From NCBI GenBank assembly GCA_947631405.1, contig CANRLC010000016.1, positions 1 to 42,158 on the forward strand: a stretch of DNA of 42,158 bases, written 5' to 3'. The stretch comes from an uncultured Clostridia bacterium (GTDB taxonomy: Bacteria > Bacillota > Clostridia > Christensenellales > Aristaeellaceae). The notes beneath the pieces are model-generated. The model did no database searches. It had not been told where the DNA came from and saw only the letters and a list, made by a program, of their open reading frames with translations. The position numbers and the translations under genes were made by a program. Shown here piece by piece: positions 1 through 7,079 of this stretch (within the stretch, counting starts at the first letter, position 1; every line of letters starts with the position of its first letter).

Positions 1-2
1 CA

Positions 3-131
3 AGGGAAAAATTACACCGCAAAGGCACACTTTTTAATTTTTCCTCGGCTTTGTATCAAAATCTGCATGATTATATCGATGTTCCTGCTGAGTTTGATAC
101 GATTCGCGTTTCCATGATCGATAACCATTAA
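3..131 (+). CDS. C-terminal end of an unidentified protein (5' truncated by window)
   Basis: An open frame enters from the left edge and runs 42 codons to a TAA at 129-131. The translation has ordinary protein character (ends ...FDTIRVSMIDNH) and AT-rich codon use that matches the neighbouring flavoprotein gene rather than the GC-rich bulk. Its stop overlaps the stop of the convergent minus-strand gene by a few bases. I do not recognise the family from this fragment. It could also be a chance open frame, although 42 codons without a stop in AT-rich DNA next to a precise convergent stop favours a real gene end. Confidence 0.4.
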   Translation, partial: REKLHRKGTLFNFSSALYQNLHDYIDVPAEFDTIRVSMIDNH

Positions 132-676
132 CTGCTAAAAAACTGCACGATGCTGTTTATTCCATAAAGGACTTTTTCGTCTTGAACAGCGGGCCTTTCA
201 TTCGTATTGTGGCTGTACACAACATCATGAATATTATAACAGTTCATATGATGCAACAATGTACAGGCTGTTTCATATGGCTTTTCTATATGCCCGTCTC
301 CGCCGCCTACAAGTATGACGGCTCCTTTTTTTGATTTTGGGATAGGGGTCTCATTTCTGAAGAAACGGGCGCAAAAATATCTCTGTAATCTGCTCCCTAC
401 ATCCAATAATCGGCCTGTTAATTCTGAAAAATAGATGGGGGAAGCTATTACGATATTGTCGCATATCTGAATATACGAATATACCTCCTGCATTTCATCG
501 TGAATTGCGCAGCCGTCATTTTCCCGACAAAATCTGCAATCCATGCACGGCGAGATATTCCATCTATACGCGTTTACAATATGACTTTCGCCCTCCAGCG
601 CATTTACCAGTTTTTCAACAAGTAACGCGGTGTCTCCATTTGCTCTTGGCGACCCATTCAATATGAGCGTTTTCAT
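128..676 (-). CDS. Flavodoxin-fold NAD(P)H-dependent oxidoreductase, iron-sulfur flavoprotein-like
   Basis: This is a 182-residue flavodoxin-like reductase. The N-terminal LILNGSPRANGDT loop is the FMN-phosphate-binding loop of the NADPH-dependent FMN reductase family. Cysteines 44, 47, 50 and 56 form a CX2CX2CX5C cluster, the compact motif that in characterised iron-sulfur flavoproteins (Isf) binds a 4Fe-4S centre. Binding here is inferred. SPIYFSELTG is the second flavin-contacting segment. I chose the ATG at 676 because GGAGAG lies 4 nt upstream; longer open frames to 775 lack a good ribosome binding site. It is probably cytosolic and shuttles electrons from NAD(P)H to an unknown acceptor. 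Codon use is AT-richer than most of the window. A 17-bp palindrome lies about 90 bp upstream. Confidence 0.85.
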   Translation of the reverse strand: MKTLILNGSPRANGDTALLVEKLVNALEGESHIVNAYRWNISPCMDCRFCRENDGCAIHDEMQEVYSYIQICDNIVIASPIYFSELTGRLLDVGSRLQRYFCARFFRNETPIPKSKKGAVILVGGGDGHIEKPYETACTLLHHMNCYNIHDVVYSHNTNERPAVQDEKVLYGINSIVQFFSS

Positions 677-763
677 TGTACTCTCCATGTGTTCAAATGC
701 GCCGGTTCCGGCACTGGACTGATACCCCAAAGGCACGCATTCAATTATCCCTGCTCTTTGTAT

Positions 764-780
764 CAATCTTTGCAAGATTG
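764..780. promoter_or_regulatory. 17-bp perfect palindrome upstream of the flavoprotein gene
   Basis: CAATCTT-TGC-AAGATTG is a perfect 7-bp inverted repeat with a 3-nt centre, in the gap between the flavoprotein gene (start 676) and the broken PNPOx-family gene (end 820). Its size suits a dimeric repressor operator. I could not place a convincing -35/-10 pair around it, so its role is inferred from position only. Confidence 0.35.
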
Positions 781-819
781 CTTCTGTGTTCTTTGCGATT
801 TTGCTTCAAATATGCCCCG

Positions 820-1239
820 TTACAGTTCGTACCTCGTGCCATGCGAAAGCAGCACCCCGTCCGTTAATTCCAGTCGCAGAATAATGGTATTCTTGTCCGA
901 AAATCGTTATGCCCGTTGCCAATCCAGCTCGCGAAGGCCCTCTTCAATTTTTCAGCGAGAAGACGATTCTTTTCATCGCAAAACCAGCCCAAACTTTCTC
1001 CTTTTGCGTGTGCCGTAAACCAGTCGCCCGCGATCGCGACCGTGGGGTTTGTTTGAATATGCCGCATTTTATGGGAGCGCGCAGATGTGATCACATAAAA
1101 TGCATTTTTCTCATATATATGCGTTGACATACCGCACATAGGGAATTCCGCTTTTTACCGTCGCCAAAGGGATGATATTATCCTTGCCGTTGCCGAAGCG
1201 CTCCGTCATGATCCTTTCGGCCTGCTCGTTCCAGTGCAT
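820..1239 (-). pseudogene. Pyridoxamine 5'-phosphate oxidase-family protein, two compensating frameshifts
   Basis: Read from ATG at 1239 (preceded by GGGGAGGGGAAAGG), frame 1 gives MHWNEQAERIMTERFG... through IPYVRYVNAY, then hits TGA. The next frame, entered at an AT-dinucleotide run near 1115-1125, continues with YEKNAFYVITSARSHKM through FASWIGNGHND. Near 890-900, at a T run, the original frame resumes with DKNTIILRLELTDG and ends at GTRYEL before TAA at 820-822. The joined product would be about 139 residues, the usual size of this FMN-binding split-barrel family, and every segment matches its conserved order. The total span is divisible by three, so the two indels cancel, but the middle half is out of frame and contains the premature stop. 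This is either a decaying gene or two local sequence errors. Base composition is intermediate between the AT-rich left edge and the GC-rich bulk. Confidence 0.75.
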
Positions 1240-1367
1240 CGCCTTTCCCCTCCCCAATATCCAAATCAACCGAATGGTTGTCTTTCCGCCTCGTCATGCA
1301 TCGTACCACAGAATCGCAAAAGAATCTATCCCCTATGATACCAAATCACCGCCCGGCGCGCAACGCC

Positions 1368-1400
1368 AACGGCGCGGCGATTTTCCCTCGCCGCGCCGTT
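1368..1400. terminator. 13-bp perfect stem-loop between the PNPOx remnant and the redox operon
   Basis: AACGGCGCGGCGA and its exact complement flank a 7-nt loop. It lies 20 bp past the stop of the last redox-operon gene (1421). The T-rich tract (TTCTTCTTGCTTT) follows the stem on the plus strand, so intrinsic termination would be strongest for plus-strand transcripts. For the minus-strand operon it is a strong hairpin without a U tract. It is probably the operon's 3' boundary or a bidirectional block. Confidence 0.5.
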
Positions 1401-1420
1401 TTCTTCTTGCTTTCCCGGCC

Positions 1421-1978
1421 TTACTTTATCCCAATCTCCTCGACCCACCGCATCACGTCTTCCTCTTCCGCACCGGCGGGGAACCTCCGCCCCGCTAGCC
1501 ACGTCGCGCCGGGGGCCGCTTCCCGCAGCGCCGCGTCGCTGCTGCCAAACCCGCTGCTCGCCGAGGTGCAGAACGCGGCGACAGTCTTGCCAGAGAGGTC
1601 GCAGCCTTCGACAAACGTGCTCATGATGCGCGGCGCCTCGCCCCACCAAATGGGATAGCCGAGCAGCACCGTGTCGTATTGCGCCACATCCGGCAGCTCG
1701 CCCGCGATGGCCGGGCGCGCGCAGGGGTCGTCCATCTCCTGCGAGGTGCGGCTTTGGGAATCGCCGTAGTTCAGATCTTCGCTGGTATAGGGCACCTCGG
1801 GCACGATCTCGTAGAGATCCGCGCCGAGGCCCTCCGCCAGCTTCTGCGCCACGCCCTCGGTGTTGTTCGTAGCGGAGAAATAGGCGACGAGAATCTTCGC
1901 ATCCGCCTCGGCGCTCGCGCAGGCGGCGAGGGAAAGCAGCGTCGCGCATGCGAGCATGACGGCAAGAATCCTTTTCAT
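1421..1978 (-). CDS. Flavodoxin lipoprotein
   Basis: This is a 185-residue exported flavodoxin. The N-terminus is a lipoprotein signal with lipobox L-A-A-C (Cys20), so the mature protein should be tethered to the outer face of the membrane. The flavodoxin domain follows from residue 28 (KILVAYFSATNNTEGVA, the FMN phosphate loop) and includes LGYPIWWGEAP (the flavin-stacking Trp loop) and FCTSASSGFGSS (the third flavin loop). The family carries electrons at low potential; the membrane-bound form suggests extracytoplasmic electron transfer, which is inference. It is the last gene of the TetR operon, with its ATG one base beyond the stop of the preceding gene, so translation is probably coupled. 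Confidence 0.88.
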   Translation of the reverse strand: MKRILAVMLACATLLSLAACASAEADAKILVAYFSATNNTEGVAQKLAEGLGADLYEIVPEVPYTSEDLNYGDSQSRTSQEMDDPCARPAIAGELPDVAQYDTVLLGYPIWWGEAPRIMSTFVEGCDLSGKTVAAFCTSASSGFGSSDAALREAAPGATWLAGRRFPAGAEEEDVMRWVEEIGIK

Positions 1979-1979
1979 A

Positions 1980-2735
1980 TCACTTCAGCCCTCCGTACTG
2001 TTCGTCGGTCACAGGCTCCAGCCATTCGTTGGAGCCGTTTTCGCCCGGCACTTCGATGGCCAAGTGGCTAAACCAGCTGTCCGGCGCGGCGCCGTGCCAG
2101 TGCTTGACGCCCGCGGGGATATTGACGCAGTCGCCGGGCTTCATCTCCACGGCGTCCTTGCCCCATTCCTGATAGTACCCGCGCCCGCCGACGCAGACGA
2201 GGATCTGTCCGCCGCCCTTGTCGGCGTGGTGGACGTGCCAGTTGTTGCGGCAGCCCGGCTCGAAGGTGACGTTGAAGATGCCGACCTGCTCCTTCGACAC
2301 GGGCGTGAGATAGCTCTGGCCGATGAAGTATTGCGCGAAGCCGTCGTTGGGCGCGCCGATGGGGAAGAAGATCGTGTTCTGATACTTCTCCTTTTCGGTC
2401 AGCGCCGGTTCCGCTTCGTTCCACACGTCCTTGGCGAGCCTGAACACGGCCCACGCCTTGGGCCAGCCGACGTAGAAGCCGACGTGGGTGACGATGGCGG
2501 CGATCTCTCGGCGCGTCACGCCGTTCGCCTTGGCGTTTTGCAGGTGATAGGTGAGCGACGAGTCGGTGATCCCGGAGGACATCAGCGCGACGACGGTGAG
2601 GATGCACCGGGTCTTCAGGTCGATGTCGGGATTGTTCCAGTTCTCGCCAAAGAGCACGTCGTCGTTGAAGTGGGCGAAGTCCGGCGCGAATTCGCCGAGC
2701 TGGTCGCGGCCCGCGGTCTGGGTGATCTTTTTCAT
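1980..2735 (-). CDS. Carboxymuconolactone decarboxylase-cupin fusion protein
   Basis: This 251-residue protein has two domains. Residues about 10-110 form a carboxymuconolactone decarboxylase/AhpD-like helical domain (TRCILTVVALMSSG, then the REIAAIVTHVGFYVGWPKA stretch). No CXXC pair is present, so a peroxiredoxin-reductase role like that of AhpD is not supported. Residues about 145-235 form a cupin with metal-ligand motif HVHH, Gly-rich turns and PGDCVNIPAGVKHWHG. The start at 2735 has AAAGGAGG 8 nt upstream; the open frame extends upstream but lacks a better site. Proteins of this architecture often sit beside aldo/keto reductases and flavin enzymes, as here. The substrate is unknown, and a role in detoxifying small organic or quinone-like compounds is inferred. 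Confidence 0.88.
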   Translation of the reverse strand: MKKITQTAGRDQLGEFAPDFAHFNDDVLFGENWNNPDIDLKTRCILTVVALMSSGITDSSLTYHLQNAKANGVTRREIAAIVTHVGFYVGWPKAWAVFRLAKDVWNEAEPALTEKEKYQNTIFFPIGAPNDGFAQYFIGQSYLTPVSKEQVGIFNVTFEPGCRNNWHVHHADKGGGQILVCVGGRGYYQEWGKDAVEMKPGDCVNIPAGVKHWHGAAPDSWFSHLAIEVPGENGSNEWLEPVTDEQYGGLK

Positions 2736-2857
2736 GGGGTTGCCTCCTTTTGGGTTGTGGGGTTGTGGGGTCGGTTTGAAGATAGGTTGCTTGTCCGGGA
2801 ACGCGAACGCGGTGCGTTCGCTGCCGGACGCGAGGTTTCGCCTGCGGCGAGGGGACG

Positions 2858-2925
2858 TTGGGGCCTCGCCCCAAGCCCCGCCCGGGGGATTCATCCCCCG
2901 GACCCCCTTCCTCGCTTCGCGCGGT
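2858..2925. repeat. Palindromic extragenic repeat, copy 1
   Basis: Within the 199-bp gap between the aldo/keto reductase and cupin genes lie two perfect hairpins: TTGGGGC-CTC-GCCCCAA (2858-2874) and CCGGGGGAT-TC-ATCCCCCGG (2882-2901). They are followed by GACCCC and a GCTTCGC motif. The same order (stem of G/C runs, GACCCC, a pyrimidine-rich stretch, GCTTCGC) recurs in inverse orientation at the right end of the window (about 42038-42090), so this is a dispersed repeat family. The copy lies inside the operon, where it may act as a processing or stability element. Confidence 0.6.
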
Positions 2926-2934
2926 TTGAACGGG

Positions 2935-3945
2935 TTAAACCACATTCCCGGCTTTCTGTTTGCCGTTCTGCGCCATCACGCCGACGAGCGCGTGGGGCAC
3001 ATACAGCTCCTCCAGATAGGCGATCTCCTCCTGCGTCAGTTCCAAATCGACCGCCTTCGCCGCGCCCTCCACATGGGAGAGCTTTGTCGCGCCGACGACC
3101 GGGGCGGTCACCTTGGTGAGCAGCCACGCCAGCGAGATCTCCGTCATCGAGACGCCGCGCTTGTCGGCCAGCTCCGCCACGCGTGCGATGATCTTCCCGT
3201 CCGCCTCGGCAGTGGCGTCGTACTTAAATTTCGCGTAGGCGTCCTGCTCGAGCCTTTTGCTGGTCTCGCCGGGGCGCTTGGAAAGCCGCCCGCCCGCCAG
3301 CGCGCTATACGGCGTCATGGCGATGTGCTGGTCGGCGCAAAGCGAAGCCATCTCCCGCTCCTCCTCGCGGGCGATGAGGTTATAGTGCCCCTGCACGGAC
3401 ACGAACTCCGTGAGGCCGTGTTCCCTCGCAAAGAAGTTGGCCTTGGCGAGCTGCCACGCAAAGCAGTTGGAGATGCCCACATAGCGCGCCTTGCCCGCCC
3501 GAACCGCGGCGTGCAGTCCCTCCATGATCTCCTCCATCGGCGTGTGATAGTCCCACATGTGGTAGATGTAGAGATCGACGCAGTCCATGCCGAGGTTTTG
3601 AAGGCTCTGGTTCAGACAGCTTTCGATGTGCTTCTGCCCGCTGACGCCCGCGTCGATCTCCGCCTGCGTGCGCGGCGTGAACTTGGTGGCGACGACGACC
3701 TCGTCGCGCTTTGCAAAATCGCGCAGCGCGCGACCCAGATATTGCTCGCTGGTGCCGCCCTGATAGGCGATGGCGGTGTCAAAGAAATTGATGCCCCGAT
3801 CGAGGCCGCGCCGGATGATCTCCCGCGTCTGCGCCTCGTCCACCGTCCAGCGGTGCTGCCCCGTGGCCGCGTCGCCGAAGCCCATGCAGCCCATGCAGAT
3901 GCGGGAGACGGTCAGGTCGGATGTGCCGAGCTTTGCGTACTTCAT
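2935..3945 (-). CDS. Aldo/keto reductase
   Basis: This is a 336-residue NADPH-dependent aldo/keto reductase with a TIM-barrel fold. The catalytic tetrad is readable: Asp and Tyr in FFDTAIAYQGG, Lys in VVATKFTPR and His in LYIYHMWDYH. The C-terminal nucleotide-binding strand (APVVGATKLSHVEG) is also present. It resembles the IolS/YhdN-type group that reduces aldehydes and ketones in the cytosol. The start at 3945 overlaps the TGA of the upstream TetR gene in an ATGA, with GGGAGG ahead of it, so the two are translationally coupled. It is the third gene of the redox operon and a likely effector of whatever carbonyl stress the TetR protein senses. Confidence 0.92.
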   Translation of the reverse strand: MKYAKLGTSDLTVSRICMGCMGFGDAATGQHRWTVDEAQTREIIRRGLDRGINFFDTAIAYQGGTSEQYLGRALRDFAKRDEVVVATKFTPRTQAEIDAGVSGQKHIESCLNQSLQNLGMDCVDLYIYHMWDYHTPMEEIMEGLHAAVRAGKARYVGISNCFAWQLAKANFFAREHGLTEFVSVQGHYNLIAREEEREMASLCADQHIAMTPYSALAGGRLSKRPGETSKRLEQDAYAKFKYDATAEADGKIIARVAELADKRGVSMTEISLAWLLTKVTAPVVGATKLSHVEGAAKAVDLELTQEEIAYLEELYVPHALVGVMAQNGKQKAGNVV

Positions 3946-4571
3946 AAAGAACCTCCCAGCAATTTCTTCACGCAGCGGAACGTGATCTCGTAGATCGTCA
4001 TGAACGCGTAATCGACGCCCGCCTCCTCCATCGCCGTCCGCTGCTTGGGGGTGACGTAGGTATACGGGTAGATACCGAACATGAACGGGAAGAAGGCGTA
4101 GATGAAATCCTGCTTTTGCTGTGCGGGCATCGTGGGAAAGACCTGATCGAGGCAGGATGCGACCGTGCGCAGGGCCTCGCCAAACGTGACCTTGAACTCG
4201 CGCAGCCTCTCCGGGCGGCTGCCGGTCTCCATATCGTAGTGGTTCATGGACAGGATCTTGAGCATCTGCGCGCGCTCCTCTAAAGAGTGCGCGAGCATCG
4301 CGGCGAACTCGTCCTCGGTCATCGTCCGAACCTGCGCCATCGTTCGTTTCAGCGAGGCGATCCACAATATGTATTCCCTTTGCAGCAGGGCGAGAAAGAT
4401 CTCCTCCTTCGTCTGGAAGTAGTTGTAGATGGAGGTGCGCGTAAAGCTGGTCGCCCTCCCGATCTCGCCCATGGTGATGTCCTTGAAGCTCCTCGTCTGG
4501 TAGAGCTTTTCGCAGGCGGCCACGATCTCCTCCCTGCGGGCCTGCGTCAGCTCCGGCGATCCCTTGGGCAT
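3942..4571 (-). CDS. TetR/AcrR-family transcriptional repressor
   Basis: This is a 209-residue regulator. Residues 9-55 form the TetR helix-turn-helix (SFKDITMGEIGRATSFTRTSIYNYFQTKEEIF). The rest is an all-helical ligand-binding and dimerisation domain with no family-specific hallmark I recognise. GGAGGTGA lies 7 nt before the ATG. It sits between the flavin reductase (12 nt upstream) and the aldo/keto reductase (ATGA overlap) and is therefore expressed from the operon it probably represses. The palindrome at 5163-5185, overlapping the operon's start point, is the obvious operator, giving negative autoregulation. The inducer is unknown; the operon content suggests an electrophile, quinone or aromatic compound. 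Confidence 0.93.
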   Translation of the reverse strand: MPKGSPELTQARREEIVAACEKLYQTRSFKDITMGEIGRATSFTRTSIYNYFQTKEEIFLALLQREYILWIASLKRTMAQVRTMTEDEFAAMLAHSLEERAQMLKILSMNHYDMETGSRPERLREFKVTFGEALRTVASCLDQVFPTMPAQQKQDFIYAFFPFMFGIYPYTYVTPKQRTAMEEAGVDYAFMTIYEITFRCVKKLLGGSL

Positions 4572-4583
4572 GACTTCACCTCC

Positions 4584-5138
4584 TTATGCTTCCGGCTTTC
4601 TCTTGAACGACAGGCATTTGCCGATCACGCCGCCGGTTCTCAAGTATTGATAGGTGGGGAACTCGAACAGCACGGGCTTCAGGGTTTCATAATCGATCTT
4701 GCCCTTTTCGCTTAGGTGTTCCTCCGCCACATAGGTGTTTTCGATGGCGCAGATGAAGCTCTCAAAATTCGGCGTGTTGTAGACGTCCACGACGCTGCAC
4801 TCCATCGTCAGGGGCGATCGGCGGATGACCGGCGCGCCCGCGTCCCCGAGGTCGTATTCGAACGCGGCGGACTTATCCGCCTTTGCGCCGCTGACCGAGC
4901 CGACGAAGTCCGCCTCCGGCAGCATGGCCTCGTCCACAAGGTTGATCGACAGCTTTTTCGTCTTCTTGATGCAGCCGTTGATGAAGTGCGGCGCGGCAAG
5001 GCTGACCAGCACTCGATCGTGGCCGATGATGCCGGCATGGGCGACCAGCGTCCAAGTGGGCTTTTCCCCGTTCATCGCGCCGATGATCGTCGCCGGCATG
5101 GGATAGAGCGCGAGCAGCGCGCCGACGTTTTTCTTCAT
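4584..5138 (-). CDS. Flavin reductase-like FMN-binding protein
   Basis: This 184-residue protein has the split-barrel flavin reductase fold. The N-terminal strand-turn GALLALYPMPATIIGAM is followed by TWTLVAHAGIIGHDRVLVSLAAPHF, where the flavin binds, and an SINLVDEAMLPEADFVGSVSG segment. This group comprises flavin mononucleotide-binding reductases or oxidases that use NAD(P)H. It is the first gene of the redox operon, about 43 nt downstream of the inferred start point, with GAGG ahead of the ATG. It may supply reduced flavin to, or work with, the downstream flavodoxin lipoprotein; that link is inferred from co-transcription. Confidence 0.88.
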   Translation of the reverse strand: MKKNVGALLALYPMPATIIGAMNGEKPTWTLVAHAGIIGHDRVLVSLAAPHFINGCIKKTKKLSINLVDEAMLPEADFVGSVSGAKADKSAAFEYDLGDAGAPVIRRSPLTMECSVVDVYNTPNFESFICAIENTYVAEEHLSEKGKIDYETLKPVLFEFPTYQYLRTGGVIGKCLSFKRKPEA

Positions 5139-5162
5139 GACCTCTTCACTGCCCTTCGAGCT

Positions 5163-5217
5163 TATTCTGACAGCATGTCAGTATAATGAGTATAGCGCTG
5201 CTCTGGCACGTTGTCAA
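5163..5217 (-). promoter_or_regulatory. Promoter and TetR-type operator of the redox operon
   Basis: On the minus strand, TTGACA (5217-5212) and TATACT (5194-5189) are separated by exactly 17 bp, a near-perfect sigma-A promoter. Immediately downstream, covering the expected +1 at about 5182, is the inverted repeat CTGACA-GCA-TGTCAG (5167-5181), extendable with one mismatch to 23 bp (5163-5185). That size and position fit a TetR dimer blocking initiation. The gene for a TetR protein is second in this operon. Confidence 0.85.
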
Positions 5218-5228
5218 TCCCCTTTTGC

Positions 5229-5255
5229 AAAAAAACGACGGGCATATGCCCGCCG
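5229..5255 (-). terminator. Intrinsic terminator of uppP
   Basis: Read on the minus strand, CGGCGGGCA-TA-TGCCCGTCG forms a 9-bp stem (one G-U pair) followed directly by seven Ts. It lies 54 bp past the uppP stop and 12 bp before the -35 of the next operon. A second, longer hairpin (5260-5290, arms GCCTTTTCTCC and GGAGAAAAAGGC) stands between it and the stop codon. Confidence 0.85.
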
Positions 5256-5308
5256 CATAAGCCTTTTCTCCCTCTGCGGAGAAAAAGGCTTTGGGAATAG
5301 TCTGTCGG

Positions 5309-6157
5309 TTATTTGAGCAGGAAATAGATCGCCACCAGCGAGCCGAGCGCGATGCGGTACCAGCCGAAGGCGGTAAAGCTGTGGCGCTTGATGTAGCCGA
5401 TGAACGTGCGGATGGCCACCACCGAGACGATGAACGCCGACAGGCAGCCGACCAGCAGCACGATCAGCTCCGCCGAGGTGAAGTTCAGGCCGAACTTGAG
5501 CACCTTGATGAGGCTCGCGCCCGCCATCGTCGGGATGGCGAGGAAGAAGCTGAACTCCGCCGCCGCAGCGCGGGAGCAGCCCAGCAGCATGCCGCCGAGG
5601 ATCGTCGCGCCGGAGCGGCTGGTGCCCGGCACCAGCGAGAGCACCTGGAACAGGCCGATGCCGAGCGCCAGACGCAGGTCGATGTCGTTCGCGGAGGAGA
5701 CGCGCGGCTCGCGGCCCCGCTGCATGCGCTCGATGACGATGAACGCCACGCCGTAGAGCACCAGCATCGCCGCGACGACGGGCGCGGTGTGCAGGTGCGC
5801 ATCCATCCAGTCGTCCAGCGGGATGCCGACGATCGCGCTGGGCAGGATGGCCACGATGACCTTCACCCAGAGCATCACCGTCTTCTTGCGCACATAGCCC
5901 ATCAGGCCCTCGTCCCTGTGCGGCCCGCGATGCCGCCTGAACGGCCACAGCTTGGGGAAATACAGCACGACCACGGCGAGGATCGCGCCGAGCTGGATGA
6001 CGACGTTGAACATCTCCTTAAAGGCGTCGCTCATCTGCAGGCGCACGAACTCGTCGAGCAGGATCATGTGCCCGGTCGAGCTGATCGGCAGCCATTCCGT
6101 CACGCCTTCGACGATGCCGAACAGCAGCGCCTTGAGCGTCTCCACAATCAATTGCAT
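5309..6157 (-). CDS. uppP: Undecaprenyl-diphosphatase UppP (BacA family)
   Basis: This 282-residue polytopic membrane enzyme removes a phosphate from undecaprenyl diphosphate to recycle the lipid carrier for peptidoglycan and other wall polymers. Both signature motifs are present: the N-terminal EGVTEWLPISSTGHM (catalytic Glu and Ser-Ser-Thr) and the later VPGTSRSGATI. The C-terminus ends in the usual transmembrane helix. Length and hydrophobic pattern match the family. The start at 6157 has GGAGGG 6 nt upstream. The 59-bp gap from the DUF2461 gene shows no promoter, so read-through from upstream is likely. Overexpression of this family is known to give bacitracin tolerance. Confidence 0.96.
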   Translation of the reverse strand: MQLIVETLKALLFGIVEGVTEWLPISSTGHMILLDEFVRLQMSDAFKEMFNVVIQLGAILAVVVLYFPKLWPFRRHRGPHRDEGLMGYVRKKTVMLWVKVIVAILPSAIVGIPLDDWMDAHLHTAPVVAAMLVLYGVAFIVIERMQRGREPRVSSANDIDLRLALGIGLFQVLSLVPGTSRSGATILGGMLLGCSRAAAAEFSFFLAIPTMAGASLIKVLKFGLNFTSAELIVLLVGCLSAFIVSVVAIRTFIGYIKRHSFTAFGWYRIALGSLVAIYFLLK

Positions 6158-6216
6158 CGCGTTCCCTCCGTTCCTTCGGGGTCATATTCGCGCCGCGCTT
6201 AGCGTATGCGGCGGGG

Positions 6217-7017
6217 TCAGAATTCAAACTCGTCCGCGCTCCTCGCGCGTACCGACGACGCGCGGCGCGCGGCCTGCGCGCCCTCCTCGGCGGCGCGGGC
6301 CATCTCCTCGCGCTCCCGCGCCTGCTCCTGCGCGGCGTGCTCCGCCTGCGCGCGCATGCGCTGCATGAAGCGCTGCAGCGGGGCCATCGCCAGCAGCTCG
6401 CGCGAGAGCCGGTCGGCCATCTCGCGGGAAAAGAGCATGCGCCAGCCCTCCTCGCCGGGCGCCCGCTCGATACCGAAGCCCTTCTTCACATACAGCGCGC
6501 GCAGATCCTCCGGCACGTCCGGCGGCACGGCAATGCGGGCATACGCCTCGCCGTAGAGGGCGTAATCCCGCAGCTTCGGGTCGCGCAGCAGCGCGCGCAC
6601 CTCCTCCGGCTCGCGGCGGATGTGCAGGCGCAGCGCGTCCATCACCGGCTTATCCGTGCCGTAGAGGCCGCAGCCCCAGCTCAGCCAGTCCGGGCCGAAG
6701 CCCCAGTACATGCCGAAGCCCTCGCTGCGCGTCTCGCCCGGATAGCGCCAGCCCAGCCAGACGTGGTCGCGAAAGGGCGACTTGTCGCGCGTGAAGCGCG
6801 TGTCCCGCCGGATGCGCGACATCGTGCGGCCGGGCCGGGTGTCCAGCCGCGGGTCGATCATGCGCACCACGGGCGCCAGCTCCTCGCACAGCGCGCGCAG
6901 CGGCTCCTTCACCAGCGTCTCGTACCGCTCCCGATTCTGCTCGAAAAACGCCTCGTAGTTGTTGAAGCGCAGATCCGTCAGAAAATCGACGGCCCCCTGC
7001 GTGAAGCCCGAAAACAT
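6217..7017 (-). CDS. DUF2461 domain-containing protein
   Basis: This 266-residue protein opens with FSGFTQGAVDFLTDLRFNNYEAFFEQNRERYE, the diagnostic start of the DUF2461/TIGR02453 family. Later hallmarks are RIRRDTRFTRDKSPFRDHVWLGW and a Gly/Trp-rich core. The biochemical function of the family is unknown. Residues about 220-255 form a charged Ala/Glu/Arg-rich helix, probably a coiled coil, that extends beyond the conserved domain. GGGAGGAG precedes the start. No signal peptide or membrane segment is visible, so it is cytosolic. Confidence 0.9.
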   Translation of the reverse strand: MFSGFTQGAVDFLTDLRFNNYEAFFEQNRERYETLVKEPLRALCEELAPVVRMIDPRLDTRPGRTMSRIRRDTRFTRDKSPFRDHVWLGWRYPGETRSEGFGMYWGFGPDWLSWGCGLYGTDKPVMDALRLHIRREPEEVRALLRDPKLRDYALYGEAYARIAVPPDVPEDLRALYVKKGFGIERAPGEEGWRMLFSREMADRLSRELLAMAPLQRFMQRMRAQAEHAAQEQAREREEMARAAEEGAQAARRASSVRARSADEFEF

Positions 7018-7048
7018 GTCTCCTCCCGCTTGCGCGCCTAAAGGCCCA

Positions 7049-7073
7049 AGGCCGCCGGGTCATCCCGACGGCC
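7049..7073 (-). terminator. Stem-loop after the CARDB-like membrane protein gene
   Basis: A 10-bp stem (GGCCGTCGGG / CCCGGCGGCC, one G-U pair) with a 4-nt loop lies 7 bp past the stop at 7080. The following T tract is weak (TTGGGCCTTT). It may be only a partial terminator, allowing some read-through into the DUF2461 gene. Confidence 0.5.
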
Positions 7074-7079
7074 CTGATC

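Noticed and set aside
1956-3119. Long plus-strand open frame of 387 codons opposite the cupin and aldo/keto reductase genes
   Set aside because: It is antisense to two well-supported genes. Its translation is Arg/Ala/Val-rich without family motifs, typical of GC-rich shadow frames.
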